Below are positions 36,925 to 48,786 of a DNA stretch of 64,000 nt, one piece after another. The first letter of the stretch is position 1. Each line of letters begins with the position of its first letter. The DNA lies in the NCBI RefSeq assembly GCF_026212465.1, contig NC_080052.1, forward strand, positions 15,841,622-15,905,621, in the 5' to 3' direction. The stretch is from Amaranthus tricolor. Lineage: Eukaryota; Streptophyta; Magnoliopsida; Caryophyllales; Amaranthaceae. The notes under the pieces are model-generated. The model saw only the letters and a program-made list of their open reading frames with translations, made no database searches and was not told the origin of the DNA. A program made the translations under genes and the position numbers.

Positions 36925-37418
36925 AAGGAAGATTACCCATTCTTCATAGAAGCAAGAAAAAGGAGAATTGTCAAAGACTCTAGGACTTGAAACACCTATA
37001 CACTCCATTCCCTCAGCACTTACTACTTTAGAGGTTCCAAAAACATGGTTTGTTAACCACACTGCATTTGATCAGTAGATTTACGTTTATAAGCATCGTT
37101 CTTTATCTTTTGTTGATATTATAGACTACACATTCTTTTTGTTTGAAGATTTCAATATTGTTTCATCTTTCATCAAACTACTCCAGCGAAGTTGTTAAGA
37201 TCTTTTATTGTAAGCACTAAATGAAAAGAGTTAAAACTCTTCAATTCTATGCTCTTAATACTTAAAGCAAATTATTACCCTCCCTCTTTAATTTTGCTGA
37301 TGAAACTAAATTTGCCCTTTTAACTAAATAAAATAATAAACATACAATAAAATAAAAAAATATATATTTTATCAGCGAAACTTGAATAATTTATCATAGG
37401 TCGGTCCAAACATACCCC

Positions 37419-37861
37419 AGAAATAAAATACGATTTAGCAATATATGACCTAAAAATAATGACACTAAATTTTTCCTTTTAACTAAATAGAACAAATATA
37501 GGTTTTCAACCTATTTAAAAATAACATAATTAGTTAAAAGTAACTTGTACTAATTAAGAGTTATCATTTTATGATTACTAAATTAATAAAATTTGCCCAA
37601 ACTTTTGGGGTGTTACACCTAGAGCATATCAAAACATTTTAGTAGAATCTTCCGATCTCACAACTCGATTCTACCTTCAATCTCCTTATCGATCCTAGGT
37701 AGGATCACAATTCTAACAAACTTGATTAAAAGTACAACTAAATGAAAGTACATGCCTAAGTGCTTTTACCGTTTCAAAAAAGCTAAGGACATACAAAGAA
37801 TGCATGAATGTTCTTATAGGTGCAATGATCATCACATCATTAATAAAGAATATGCATTCGA
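37419..37861 (+). other. AT-rich flank and 5' part of an interrupted unknown reading frame
   Basis: From 37752 a frame rich in Lys, Cys and His ('KCFYRFKKAKDIQRMHEC') runs into the solo LTR at 37867. After removing the LTR and one target-site copy, the frame continues at 39316 with two TGA codons in tryptophan-like contexts. I do not recognise the protein; it may be part of an old mobile element. Confidence 0.35.
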
Positions 37862-37866
37862 TGCTG

Positions 37867-39310
37867 TGATGTGCTCATTTTTAGAGCACATTTATCTTCT
37901 CATTGTAGTGTCGAGTCTCACGTTTCAGAATAGTTTTTACACACTTTACGCATAATTTTACTTTGTTCTTGTCTCCATGGTGTTTTGAGGTAATTTCAGG
38001 TATTTTCGGGGAGTTCAAGGAATTTTACATTGCGTACGAGACTTAGATGCTTTAATCGAACATTAAACATGGTATCGAAGCTTTCCTAAGCATTCAAAGT
38101 CTTCCGTAAGGTCCTCGCAAAGCCCGTAAGCCATCTAGAGCTTCAAAGGTACAATTATGCCAAGGAAAGAACCCATTTGGCCGAGCCACAACTCCATTCG
38201 GGCGAATAGCTGAAGCTTCGGGGGAACCAAGATACGATTCGGGCGAATGGCTTTTGGAACTCGAGGAAATGTGCCTAGACTTGCTGGAAACCTCGAATGA
38301 AGCCCTGTTCGGTCGAATGGGTGCCCATTCGGGAGAATGCACCTTCAATTCGATCGAATGAAAGCCCCAGATTGCGCGATTTCATTTCTTCGCAAACCAA
38401 ACTCCGAGGGCTTTTAGGGCATTTTACCCCTTTTGTTTCTTAGCTTATAAATACCCCTTATTTCTGTAAAAAGAGGGGGATGCCTAGTTTGAGTGCCTTT
38501 GTGCCTCATCTTAGAACATCAACCCCTTTAATGCTTTCTCTAGTTTTTGCCCTAATTTGGATTTGTAGTTCTTCATTCATGGTTTCATCTACTTTCATGT
38601 CACTTCATTCATGTAAATTTATTTCTTTAATGCTTTGATGTTTTTATTGCTTTCCTCTACTGCTTTCTTCTATTGCTTCCCTTTAATGCTTTCATTTAAT
38701 ACTTTCTTAGTTTAGATTTAATGCATTCATGTTCTTTAATTCCTTTAATGCTTTTCTTGTTTATTACTTTTACCTCTAGTATGTTAGAATAGTTTCTTTA
38801 GGGGTTTTAGGTTAGAGAAACCCTAGGTTTGGTCTTGTCTTCAATGTTTAAGATTAAGGTTGAGATTGATGATGGTTGTTGATAGATATTCGATTTGAAT
38901 CTTGTCCTGCCACTCCTATAGACATAGAGCAATTATAGATCGTTCTTGTGGGTTATAGGGTCACCAACTTCCTCTCGATATCTAAAGTGTCTTAATTGAT
39001 TATCATTCGAACTCCCTTGACCTAGCTTATCTTTATTTCTAATAGACCATCCTAAGGTGGACGTAGTCTACTCCCCGCTTGTCTTTCATTGTTGAGTTTC
39101 GCTTCTTATTCTTGTTATTAGTTAATTTACCCACCAACCAACCTTCCATATAACCTTCCCACACCAAGTCTTTAGTCTAGCATCCCTTGTCCTTGTGGTT
39201 CGACCCCCGACTTACCATTACACTCGTTGTAGTAGTATCAGGGTGATTATAAATATTGTATGTATAGCCAAGGCTTTTAGTATTGACGACGTGCTAGAAA
39301 CCGGTTATCA
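37867..39310 (+). mobile_element. Solo LTR, gypsy-type, family A copy 2
   Basis: 1444 bp, TGATGTGCTC to GGTTATCA, with perfect 5-bp duplication TGCTG (37862-37866 and 39311-39315). TATA box TATAAATA at 38456-38463. It matches the copy at 11220-12642 throughout and carries the same cluster of ATTCGGNCGAAT-like palindromes upstream of the TATA box. Confidence 0.92.
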
Positions 39311-39431
39311 TGCTGCTAATAGATGAGGTAAAGCATATATAGCTTTCTGAAGGAACAAGACATCCTAATATGGTCCTTTTCGAATATGAACCTAAGTTTT
39401 TCACTTGTAATATGAGAAACGGTTAATGTTT

Positions 39432-42400
39432 TGTAACACCCCGAGATTTTAATAATGAAATTATTATTATTTTAATAGCTTTTAAAGATTTTTCAGTTAT
39501 ATTAAATTATTTCTGAATTAGTTTTAATAAATTTCTTTCATATACGGATTTAAATGTCGACTTATATATATATTTTACTAATGTGTGAGCCCACGAAGTC
39601 TCTTAGTTGGGTCTCGCAAGAAAAATAAACCAAGATAAAATAATAATAATAATAATAATAAATAAACAAATAAACCTAATAATAATAATAATAATTTTTT
39701 TAAAAAAAAGGAACGGTATATAAAAACCCACGAAACCCTAAACGCTCACAAGACCTAGCCGTCACTTCTCCTTCTTGTTCTTTCTCTTCCTTCCTCCCTC
39801 ACTCCCGCACCCTTCCCTTCCTGCACAGCAGCCCGGCCGCCCACGAAAACACCACCAAGCAGCACTGGAGCCTCGCCTCACTCCCACGGCAGCCCAGCAG
39901 CAGGCGGCTGCAAGCACGCCCAGCAGCAAGCGGCTGAAACACGCCCCAGCAGGCGGCTGCTCCTCTCTGGATCCGTGCAGCCTTCCCCCTCCACCACCGT
40001 GTCTTGAGCCACGCCACCACAACAAGAACCACCAACCTCTTGACCCATTTCCTAGTCTCACCCATTGTAAGCCTCTCAAGCTCACTCTAAGTAATTTTCC
40101 TAGTATATAATTAGAATTTTACTAAGTTTATGAGTTGGGTGTTAATTTGTATGATTGTCATTGAATCTTATTGTGGGTGAGAATTTGATTGATGATTTGA
40201 ATGTACTTATGAATTGGGTTTTTGAAATGTGGATGAAAAGTGTTGAATTTTGTGTTATTTTTCATTGAATTCTTTTGTGGTTAAGAGTTTAATTGATGAA
40301 TTGAACATATTCATAATTTAAGGTTTGAAGTGTGATTAGAAATTATGGGATTTGTGTTGATTGAATATTAGTTTGGTTTAATCCTATCATAGGTAATAGA
40401 AATAGTGTTATCTTTGAACATGAAATAATTAGAGTTTGATTTAGAAATGAGATTTCTAGTAGTGTGTGTGGTGTATGCTACTTTGGTGGTGTGGTGATTA
40501 ATCGAATAGCCTTATAAATTATTTTAAGACTTGGTTGATTATCATTGTGGTAATTAGTAATGATTTTGATTATAGTTGACTATAAAAATGGTCTTGGTTG
40601 TTAATTGAGAGTAGTAGTTGCCAATTATTAGTGACTTAATTGTTAGAGTTACTAATACCTCATTGGGTTGTTCTTGAAATCATAAACACATAATTGTAAT
40701 GAGCCATGAACATAGCGTCAACTGTTAAGAATTATTGAAGTTACTTGTATGATGTCTTGATTTTAGCTCAACCTTGGAGAATATAATAAATGATATTGCT
40801 ATGCGATAACCTTAAAAAGATTCGTTCTTGTCGTCATATTAGCACTACACTAACATTGTGAGACTTAATTCTGAATCGTCGTTTATTTCAAGATAATGTG
40901 AATCGTTATAACTCAAAGTTAGCTGGTGTAATGAAACACTTGACATAATCCTTTTATTCTTTGTCGATGGAAAAACTTGTGTTATTGTCGAATTGACGAT
41001 TATGCTTGGTGTTGAATGAGATGCGTACGTGTTAGAAGTAATTGAAATCTTGTCGTGAATGGATGATTGTGGTTACTTTGGCTTTTAGCTGGTATGACAA
41101 AGTAGTTAAGGGAACTTATTAGTTCTACTCATAACTTATATAGGTGCCCATTTTGTAAGAGGAAAGTAGAGCCTTAGTTGGGTGATTTTGTGTCTTTTGA
41201 TCGTGCAGTAACGCTACAGGTACATACACGCAGTAACTAACCCTTATATGCAATTTGCTTTAAGACATTATTGTTTATTGTGATAATATACATTGCATTG
41301 AAACTATGAGATACTATTGAGTACACTTTACATGAAGAGCTGTCGACTATGAAATCCTTGCGCTTAGAATAGTTTAGAGAATGAGAGTTAATAGAGGGCG
41401 AGAACTACCCCTTATTTATTTAAGAATTAGATTATGCCTAATTGGAGTTAGAATGACTCCTTTATAGGTGAATTTCATATTCTATTGAGTGGCTCAGTGG
41501 GTTTTGGCGCGCTGCTATCCCAGGGCGCTCATTAATAGTTGAGAGTGGAAGTTATTCCAATCTGATAAGGTACTATATTATGATTAGCTGGCGTGACTTA
41601 ACTGGATTATGTCCGGTTGTTTTATTAGTCCCCTAGGTGAGGTTCGACGGGACCACCGTAAGGGGGGTATGAGCATGCTTGGGTCATTGGGCGCCAGGAG
41701 GCCGATAACGCCCCTTGACCGAGGTGTTACCATGCGGACCTTGCAAACCCCAATATGGTGGCCTCTTCACTGGTTTAGTACCCCAGTGTGTTAGGTTTTT
41801 CCCGAAGGTAGGACCCGAGAGGGTCAGCTGGAGGGGGCATGAGCTCATACTTTGCCAATGGGCGCCAGGAGGCCGATAACGCCCTTGGCCGTGTCACTAT
41901 GCCAGGAAGTAGAGAAAAGATCCACTGATAGAAAACTATTCAGTGATAGAAAGTTTATTCATTGATCGAAAGTTATGTAATGATAGACGGTTCATTCTTT
42001 GGTAGAAAGCTTACGCGTTGATAGAACGTTTACTCTTTGGTAGAATATTTACTCATTGATAGAACATATACGTATTATTGATAGAATAGTTTATGCTAGT
42101 GAGAAGTGTGCCTAAGTTAAGTTACCTCAAGGGTATTACGGACTATGATCACACTTACCTTAAGATAGACAAGCTCTATAAGGTCATGTGTTAGGTATTC
42201 TGTTAATGCCTTGGTCGATTTGAACTATGCGTGTTTTGCAAGAGTTTATGTTTGAAAGGAGGAGCGCGAAGACCTGCATTCTACCTAAGAGCACATGGTT
42301 CGAGTTGGAAAGCACGTAATGAAATTAAGAAGTATAAGTGGCCGATAAACGGTTACTATTTGTGCTTGCGTTTTATGAAATCATCTTATGTTGATTTATG

Positions 42401-43111
42401 ATATAATGCTATCTAGTAGTTGGTCTTATAATATTTGATGTTAGTTATTGACGTGTACGTGTTTGTGTTTATGTTTGATTGTTGATGACTTTCTATGATT
42501 GTCCTGCTATGACGCATTGGCCTTTGGTCTAATGTCGAGCAGCAGGAGGATTATAGACTGGCGTAGCAGGTATTGGAGCTTCTTTTGCATTGCATTGCAT
42601 TTGGGGAGAGTGATGAGGGCGAAGCATAACCTGTGTCATGCCGCCATCTTTCGATTATGTAGCTCCTGTTATCTTTTGTAAACTTTGGTAGTATATGTTT
42701 TGTTACGAGGCCTTGTTTCCTCCCTCGTATATTTGTATTTCCGCCGCGTAGTTTATAATTCTGAATGGCTTTAAGGAGTTAAGTCCTTTTAAAACGCAAA
42801 CGTCGACACTGGAACCACGATCCATGTTTGGCATGTTGATTGGAGAGGCCGGCGACGAATCATTCCAACGTGACATAGTTTTGATAGGCCGTTAGTGCCT
42901 TTACTTTATTAGCTTCTTAATTAACTTTTGCTTTTCTACAAAGGCGCACAATTTAAGGTAGATGCTGCCAAAATTTCCACTCACCTTTTTTTAGTCAATA
43001 ATTAAAGTTTATCTAAATTCTTTTCCTTTTTCTTTTATGTAACACCCGAATTTCCTCCCGTCCTTTACGGTTTTGGTTTCGTTAAGGGGTCGGAAATTCT
43101 AGGGTGTTACA
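39432..43111 (+). mobile_element. 3.68-kb solo LTR, chromovirus (Tekay/Del-like)
   Basis: Starts TGTAACACCCC and ends GGGTGTTACA, flanked by a perfect 5-bp duplication TGTTT (39427-39431 and 43112-43116). A TATA box TATATAAA at 39717-39724 is followed by a GC-rich C/T leader. The TGTAACACCCCGAGATTT start is what I recall for Tekay/Del chromoviruses. No gag, pol or primer site is found inside, and open frames at 39762-40110 reflect GC-rich leader only. Internal repeats: a duplicated GGGCGCCAGGAGGCCGATAA block (about 41688 and 41860) and a GATAGAAAGTTTA minisatellite (about 41930-42090). Confidence 0.85.
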
Positions 43112-43204
43112 TGTTTTGTTTGAGAGTTAGTTTTTATCTTTCATTAAAAAGGAATTATTAGATTGTTCATCCGAGGATAAACATGTTTAAGTATACGATA
43201 GTGA

Positions 43205-43324
43205 TTCACTTGTAATATGAGAAACGGTTAATGTTTTGTTTGAGAGTTAGGTTTTATCTTTCATTAAAAAGGAATTATTAGATTGTTCATCCGAGGATAA
43301 GCATGTTTAAGTATACGATAGTGA
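43205..43324 (+). repeat. Second copy of a 120-bp tandem duplication
   Basis: This copy is intact. The first copy is split: its start lies at about 39400-39431 and its remainder at 43117-43204, on either side of the 3.68-kb solo LTR. The two copies differ by only a few bases. Confidence 0.85.
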
Positions 43325-43479
43325 TATCTTCTTGTAATATCTAAGGTTTCAAGAGTTAATGAAAATGTTTGAATCTTACGCATTAAGAGAACTCATAGGC
43401 GGGAACTAGGTTGAATCTGAACAACAATTTCTCGTGCTTTGTACATGTTTTTTTGTCTTATTTTACTTTCACATTCAAA

Positions 43480-43765
43480 CACTACAATAAAATTAACTTT
43501 TTCGCGACATAGGATTTAGTGACATTAAAAAAAATGTCACTGATTTATATTTTTAGTGTAATAATTGTTGGTTTTGTTAAGTTTAACAATAAAGAGATTT
43601 AATGACACTTTATTTACCCTTTAGTGACATATGTAATTGTTAATATAAACTATAGTGACATTTATGAGAAATGTTACCAGATCATATATCAAGAAAACCT
43701 TTACTATAATTTTTATCATTCTGCTAAAGAGTCTAATAAATGTCACTAAATTCACTATATACACT
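43480..43765 (+). mobile_element. CACTA-type remnant
   Basis: Begins CACTACAATAAAATTAAC and repeats GTGACATT-like motifs in both orientations. Similar to the 288-bp element at 29115-29402. The right terminus is not found, so it is probably truncated. Confidence 0.45.
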
Positions 43766-44081
43766 ATTAGAAATTTAAAATAGTAATATTTAAATTAAAT
43801 TAATTAAATATATCCTATTAAAAGTGAATGGAAGTTTTAAATGATTGTTTCTTGCTAAACTGGTCAACTTATTTAATATATTTAACCATTAAGAAACCTT
43901 TTCCAGACTTGTAAAACCAAATCAACTTACCATTCATACCTAACAGTCTAAATCCTTTCTCTTCCACATTATTATTAATTAATTATATATTGTTATTATT
44001 ACTTTCTAGTTTAACTTGTTATCATTTCAATAACTAAATCTCACTAATAATTTTTATTTTCATTTCTTCAACTTCTTTCAG

Positions 44082-44152
44082 GTTCTCAGATCCAAAACAT
44101 TCTATATTACGTAACTAATTATATGGGCACCAAGAACATTCAAGCCAAGCTG
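44082..44152 (+). pseudogene. Orphan first coding exon resembling a RAB5/RABF small GTPase
   Basis: After a TTTCTTTCAG acceptor, a 41-nt leader leads to ATG 44123 and the ten codons MGTKNIQAKL, followed by the donor GTGGGTATG. Plant RAB5-type GTPases begin with a short stretch ending NKNIQAKL(V) or NKNINAKL(V) before the P-loop. I recall an intron near this point in that family. The next exon (P-loop, LLGD.G.GK) is not found to the right in this window. It may be a broken gene or the start of a gene with a very long intron. The match is short, so the call is weak. Confidence 0.35.
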
Positions 44153-45543
44153 GTGGGTATGTCTTCCCTTTTTTTTTCCCCTAAATTTCCAATATTCTAC
44201 AATTAGTGAATTACAATATTTTAAATTTTAATATTTTTGACTATATTGCAATCTTAAAACAATTGTCCTGGCTCCTGGGTCATTAATTTCCTTTTTTTGT
44301 CATTTATCTTCATCATAGAATTATTAGGTTTTTACTGAAGTAATCACAAGACCAATTACTAATTATTTACCAAGTATATAATGTAATCTTAATAGGAATT
44401 TCTGAGCATGTTCAACATGTTTGACCGCATAGCGCCCTAAAAAAATTAGGGGCCATAATATTAAATTACTTAGTAGTTCATATTTAGTTGTTTAAAGATA
44501 CAAAATTACTAGAAAAATATCATAATTTTTAATATTTCACCAGACCTTTATAAAATTTGTCAATTTTTATTTTGTACCTAGTAGTCTTGTAATTATTTTA
44601 TTCTTTGATTAGTATTGAAATTCATGCAACCGATGGAGTTGTTACTATGAATATATATATATATACATAAATATATCAAAGAATGATGCAAACATAGATT
44701 ATTGCTTTTAAAATGTAATAACTATATATATTAAACAATATAATGACTTCATGATTGTATAAATAATTATGGAAAATTCCAGTGATAATCTTATGTTTTT
44801 GAATTTTTTACATGGTATACAAATATATTTATGGGCATCGTGGCTGCGAGCTTTCAACATTTTGATTTGGTAGATAAAATGTTAAATTTTTTTATTCAAC
44901 TAAGTACTCGAAAAGATTTTCAAAACACGTACCCATAAAAATATACTTATTTTATTGAAAATAAGTTGTTATTTTGGCTAATAATTAAAAAGTTGTAAAA
45001 CGTACCCATAACAATATAATGACTTCATTAATGATTTCCATGTTTATTTTATATTTTATTGAAAAAAATTGTTATTTCGGCTAGTAATTAAAAAGGTAAA
45101 TTTAAAAAAATATCGACTATTTGTATACAAAATGGAAAAGTTAAAAGATTAGTGTTACTACACGAAAAAAAAAACATATCGTCCATAACATGGAAAAGCC
45201 AAAAACTCATTATCACCATAAAAAAGTTCCAATACTTATTTGTTATACTTATTTGATAACGATAATATATTGATTATACGTGTATCTTTTATCATTTATT
45301 TTTTTTGAAATTTAGATAATATATTTTTTTAATGTTTAATTAGAAATTAAATTGTTCTCCTTCGATTTTTTTAGGCTTAAAGATTTGATACAATAAACTT
45401 ATTTTATTAATAATTTTTTTCAAAATCTTTAGTTACAATTTTAAAACGTGCTGGGAAAGCTTGTAATCATTTATTAATTTGTTATGTTAATCCATTTGAT
45501 AAACCTCTTAGAGGTTAAGGATGTCATTTGTTATATTAATATG

Positions 45544-46463
45544 TGTTAAAATAAGAGCCAATATTCATATGAATGACGTTAGTTTTAATCATATTATCGA
45601 GCATGCTTTATCATGTACATTGGAGGAGGATAGTAAAGATGTGTCGAGTTGTGTTGGATTAAGGTTTGAAACAATCAATGAGATGTTTAACATGAAGCAA
45701 AAGAGGCTTCACTAACGGTGGGAACCATGCCTTGAACGAGACAAGGCATGGTATGAAGGTTGCTCACTCGAGGCAACATAAAAAAAAAGTTAGAATGCAC
45801 CAGAGGATGGTATTCGTTCGAGCATAATATGTGCTCGTTTGAGCACATGTGAAATCAGCCAACAGAAGCTTTCTGAACTATGTGCTTGTTCGAGCACTTT
45901 AGTGCCTTGAACGAGCACTTTGCCCAGGATGCTATTTTAGACTGTTTAATGCCCGGTTTAAGGCATTGAAAGGGTGTGTTGTAGGATAATTAATCTAGGA
46001 ATAATTGTGGGAATTATTTATATGGTTGTTGCTAGGTTTATTGTTGATATTTAATATGCATTAAAAGGGTGTCTCATTGCTAAGATTAATGTATGTTAAT
46101 TGTAGGCTGTTAATTGTGCTTTATGGTGCATTGAAGTGTGACTTTAAGAATAATACCCGTATTTCTTTATAAAAGGGAGTATCATTCATAAAGCAAAGGG
46201 CACCACAAACACACTTTGAGAAAGAGAGTTATTACTTTGACTGAAACTTGAGAGTGTTCATCATTGTTCAAGCATTTTGTGATCTTGAAAGATTGTTCTC
46301 AAGATAAGGGGAGGTTTATTACATTGTAATTGTTGAATTTCAATCTAATAAAACTAAATTTGAGGGGGAGGTATCCAAGATACCTCATAGCACTTGTGTT
46401 CATTTTTGCACTTGATTTTCATTTTGTTTTTCATTGTTGAACCTCTTTGAGGTTGTCATTTCA
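45544..46463 (+). repeat. 5' LTR of the gag-only copia element
   Basis: 920 bp, TGTTAAAATAAG to ATTTCA. TATA box TATAAAAG at 46168-46175. U3 holds an 11-bp-stem hairpin (45724-45752, ACCATGCCTTG and its complement) and several GTGCTYGTTYGAGCAC palindromes at about 45830-45925. Confidence 0.92.
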
Positions 46464-46465
46464 AT

Positions 46466-46477
46466 TGATATCAGAGC
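46466..46477 (+). other. Primer-binding site (initiator Met tRNA)
   Basis: TGATATCAGAGC, one base off the usual TGGTATCAGAGC, lies just after the 5' LTR. Confidence 0.8.
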
Positions 46478-46538
46478 GGGAGTGCTTCTTGGGCTATTTG
46501 GGGTGAGAAAGTGAGGTTAAAAGAACAAGAAAAATACA

Positions 46539-47837
46539 ATGAGTGAAGGGAAGTTCTATATTCAATTGTTTGATGGGAAAATAGATTTTGCCATATGGAA
46601 AAGCTTCGTGAAGAATTATTTGGTGCAACAAGGCATCGATGATTCGCTATTGAAAGAGAGACCAAATTATATTGAGGAGGCAAAATGGGCACAAATGAGA
46701 AAGAAAGCGGTAAGCACAATCCGGCTTGCCATTGCACCCAAAATCAAGTATCATTACTTGAAAGAGACCGATCCCGGTGAGTTGTTGGAAAAACTACACA
46801 CGGCGTATGCTTCTAAATCCCTAACAAACAAACTTTGCTTAAGGTGGGAGTTGTATCAACTCATGAAGGATGAGGATATAACAATGCAAAACCACATTAA
46901 CACATTTAACAACTTGGTGTGCCAATTGTTAAATGTCGATGACAATTGACGGATGAGGAACAAGCTTTACTCCTTTTGGCTTCACTTCCCAAGGACTATA
47001 GAACCATAGTCCAAACATTGCTCATAAATAGGGATTCTATCACTCTTGATCAAGCATTGACGGCGTTTAGAGAGAATGATGGGTTCATGGTGAGAAGAGA
47101 AGGGGAAGAAAAGAAGAGTGTTGGGGATGGCTTGTTTAGTGAGGGTTCTAATAGGGGAAGAACCAAGAACAAGGGATATCAAGGAAGGGGAAAGTCTCAT
47201 GAGAGGGGTGACCTTAGTGACAAAGAGTGTTACTATTGTAAAAAGAAGGGGCACATACAAATGATGTGCAAAGAGTTTAAAGAAGACCTTAAGAGGATGA
47301 AAAACTTAAGGGATGGGAGAAATGAGGGTGAGAGTAGCGGGAGTGCTGCTCTAGGCTTTGTTAGAGATGATGACTATGATGGGGCTCTATTAGTTGATAG
47401 AGAACTGGTTCATAGTAAGGAATGGGTAATAGACTCTGGTTGCTTATTCCACATTTGCTGTGAGAAAGAAAAATTTACTAAGCTTAGTTATGAAAAATTT
47501 ACTAAGCTTAGTTATGGTGATAATGGCCTTGTTATTTTACCAAATGATGAAAAGGTGAAAGTAGAAGGTATTGGTAAGAATGAAATTGAGACACATGGAG
47601 GTGTCAAAATAAGACTTCGTGATGTAAGGTATGTACCTAAGTTTAAGAGGAACCTTTTTTTTATTGGGTAGACTTCAGAGTAAGGGATGCACTTTCAAAG
47701 CAAGTGGAGGGGTTTTGAAAGTCATCAGAGGGAGCGTGCTTATGAAGGGTGTAAAGAGTAAGAGTAACTTGTATGAGTTACAAGTTAGTTGTGGTAGCCT
47801 AGGCCACAAAAGTGATGATCATGTTGTGTTTGGGTGA
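46539..47837 (+). pseudogene. gag: copia gag, CCHC knuckle and partial protease, two frameshifts
   Basis: Frame 1 (46539-46949) has the copia gag core 'FDGKIDFAIWKSFVKNYLVQQGIDDSL' and 'LHTAYASKSLTNKLCLRWELYQL'. A one-base loss near 46940 moves to frame 2 (46946-47671) with 'LASLPKDYRTIVQTLL', the knuckle C-YY-C-KKKG-H-IQMM-C and the protease site 'WVIDSGCLFHICC'. A 24-bp tandem duplication repeats 'KFTKLSYE'. A second shift at a T-run near 47655 gives 'GRLQSKGCTFKASGG' and 'NLYELQ' before the end at 47837. Gag could form particles packaged by other elements' enzymes if intact, but it is not. Confidence 0.9.
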
Positions 47838-47887
47838 AAGAGAGTTACTTTTGAGGATGATAAGAATATTGGACTTGAGGGTGAGAT

Positions 47888-48781
47888 TGTTAAAACAAGT
47901 GCCAATATTCATATGAATGACGTTAACTTAATCATATTATCGAGCATGCTTTATCATGTACGTTGGAGGATGTGGTGAAGATGTGTCGAGTTGTGTTGGA
48001 TCAAGGTTTGGAACGTGAAGGAAATGAGGCTTCACTAAAGGTGGGAACCATGCCTTAAACGAGGCAAGGCATGGTATGAAGGTTGCTCGCTCGAGGCAAC
48101 ATGAAAAAGCACGTCAGAATGCACTAGAGGAGGGTGCTCGTTTGAGCATAATATGTGCCCGTTCGAGCACATGTGAAATCAGCCAACAAAAGCTTTCTAA
48201 ACTATGTGCTTGTTTGAGCACTTTAGTGCCTTGAACGAGCACTTTGCCTAAGATGTTGTTTTGGACTGTTTAATGCCCGGTTTAAGGCATTGAAAGTGTG
48301 TATTGTGGGGCAATTAATCTAGGAATAATGGTGGACGTTATTTCAATGGTTATTGCTAGGTTTATTGTTGATGTTTAATATGCATTAAGAGGGTGTTTCA
48401 TTGCTAAGATTAACGTATGTTAATTGTAGGGTGTTCATTGTGTTTAAATTGAAGTGTGACTCTAAGAATGATTCTCATATTTTTCTATAAAAGGGAGTAT
48501 CATTCATAAAGTAAAGGGCACCACAAACACACTGTGAGAGAGAGCTATTACTTTGATTGAAACTTGAAAGCGTTCATCATTGTTCTAGCATTTTGTGATC
48601 TTGAGAGATTATTCTCAAGATAAGGGGATGTTTATTACATTGTAATTTGTTGAATTTCAATCTAATAGAACAACATTTGAGGGAGAGATATCCAAGATAC
48701 CTCATAAACACTTGTGTTCATTTTTGCACTTGATTTTTAGTTTGTTTTTCATTGTTGAACCTCTTTAAGACTTTTATTTCA
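47888..48781 (+). repeat. 3' LTR of the gag-only copia element
   Basis: 894 bp, TGTTAAAACAAG to ATTTCA, preceded by the purine tract GAGGGTGAGAT. Clearly diverged from the 5' LTR (roughly 90% by eye), with small indels, so the insertion is not recent. The same hairpin and palindromes are present. Confidence 0.9.
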
Positions 48782-48786
48782 ATATG

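Larger units (their letters stand above)
33849..37418 (+). mobile_element. PIF/Harbinger transposon with transposase and Myb-like genes
   Basis: Contains both genes typical of plant PIF/Harbinger elements on the same strand: a DDE transposase and a Myb/SANT-like DNA-binding protein. The left end GGCATGTTTGG (33849) pairs imperfectly with the right end CCAAACATACC (to 37418). I could not confirm the 3-bp TWA target duplication, so the right boundary is tentative. Both genes are damaged. Confidence 0.7.
45544..48781 (+). mobile_element. Copia element with intact ends but only gag and part of protease
   Basis: 3238 bp flanked by a perfect 5-bp duplication ATATG (45539-45543 and 48782-48786). 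LTRs are 45544-46463 and 47888-48781. The internal region is 1424 bp and codes for gag, zinc knuckle, protease and a pre-integrase scrap, then goes straight to the polypurine tract. No integrase, RT or RNase H. This matches the architecture called TR-GAG. Confidence 0.93.

Noticed and set aside
39762..40110. GC-rich Pro/Ala/Gly-rich frames on both strands
   Set aside because: They lie in the transcribed leader of the 3.68-kb solo LTR just after its TATA box; composition alone explains the openness.
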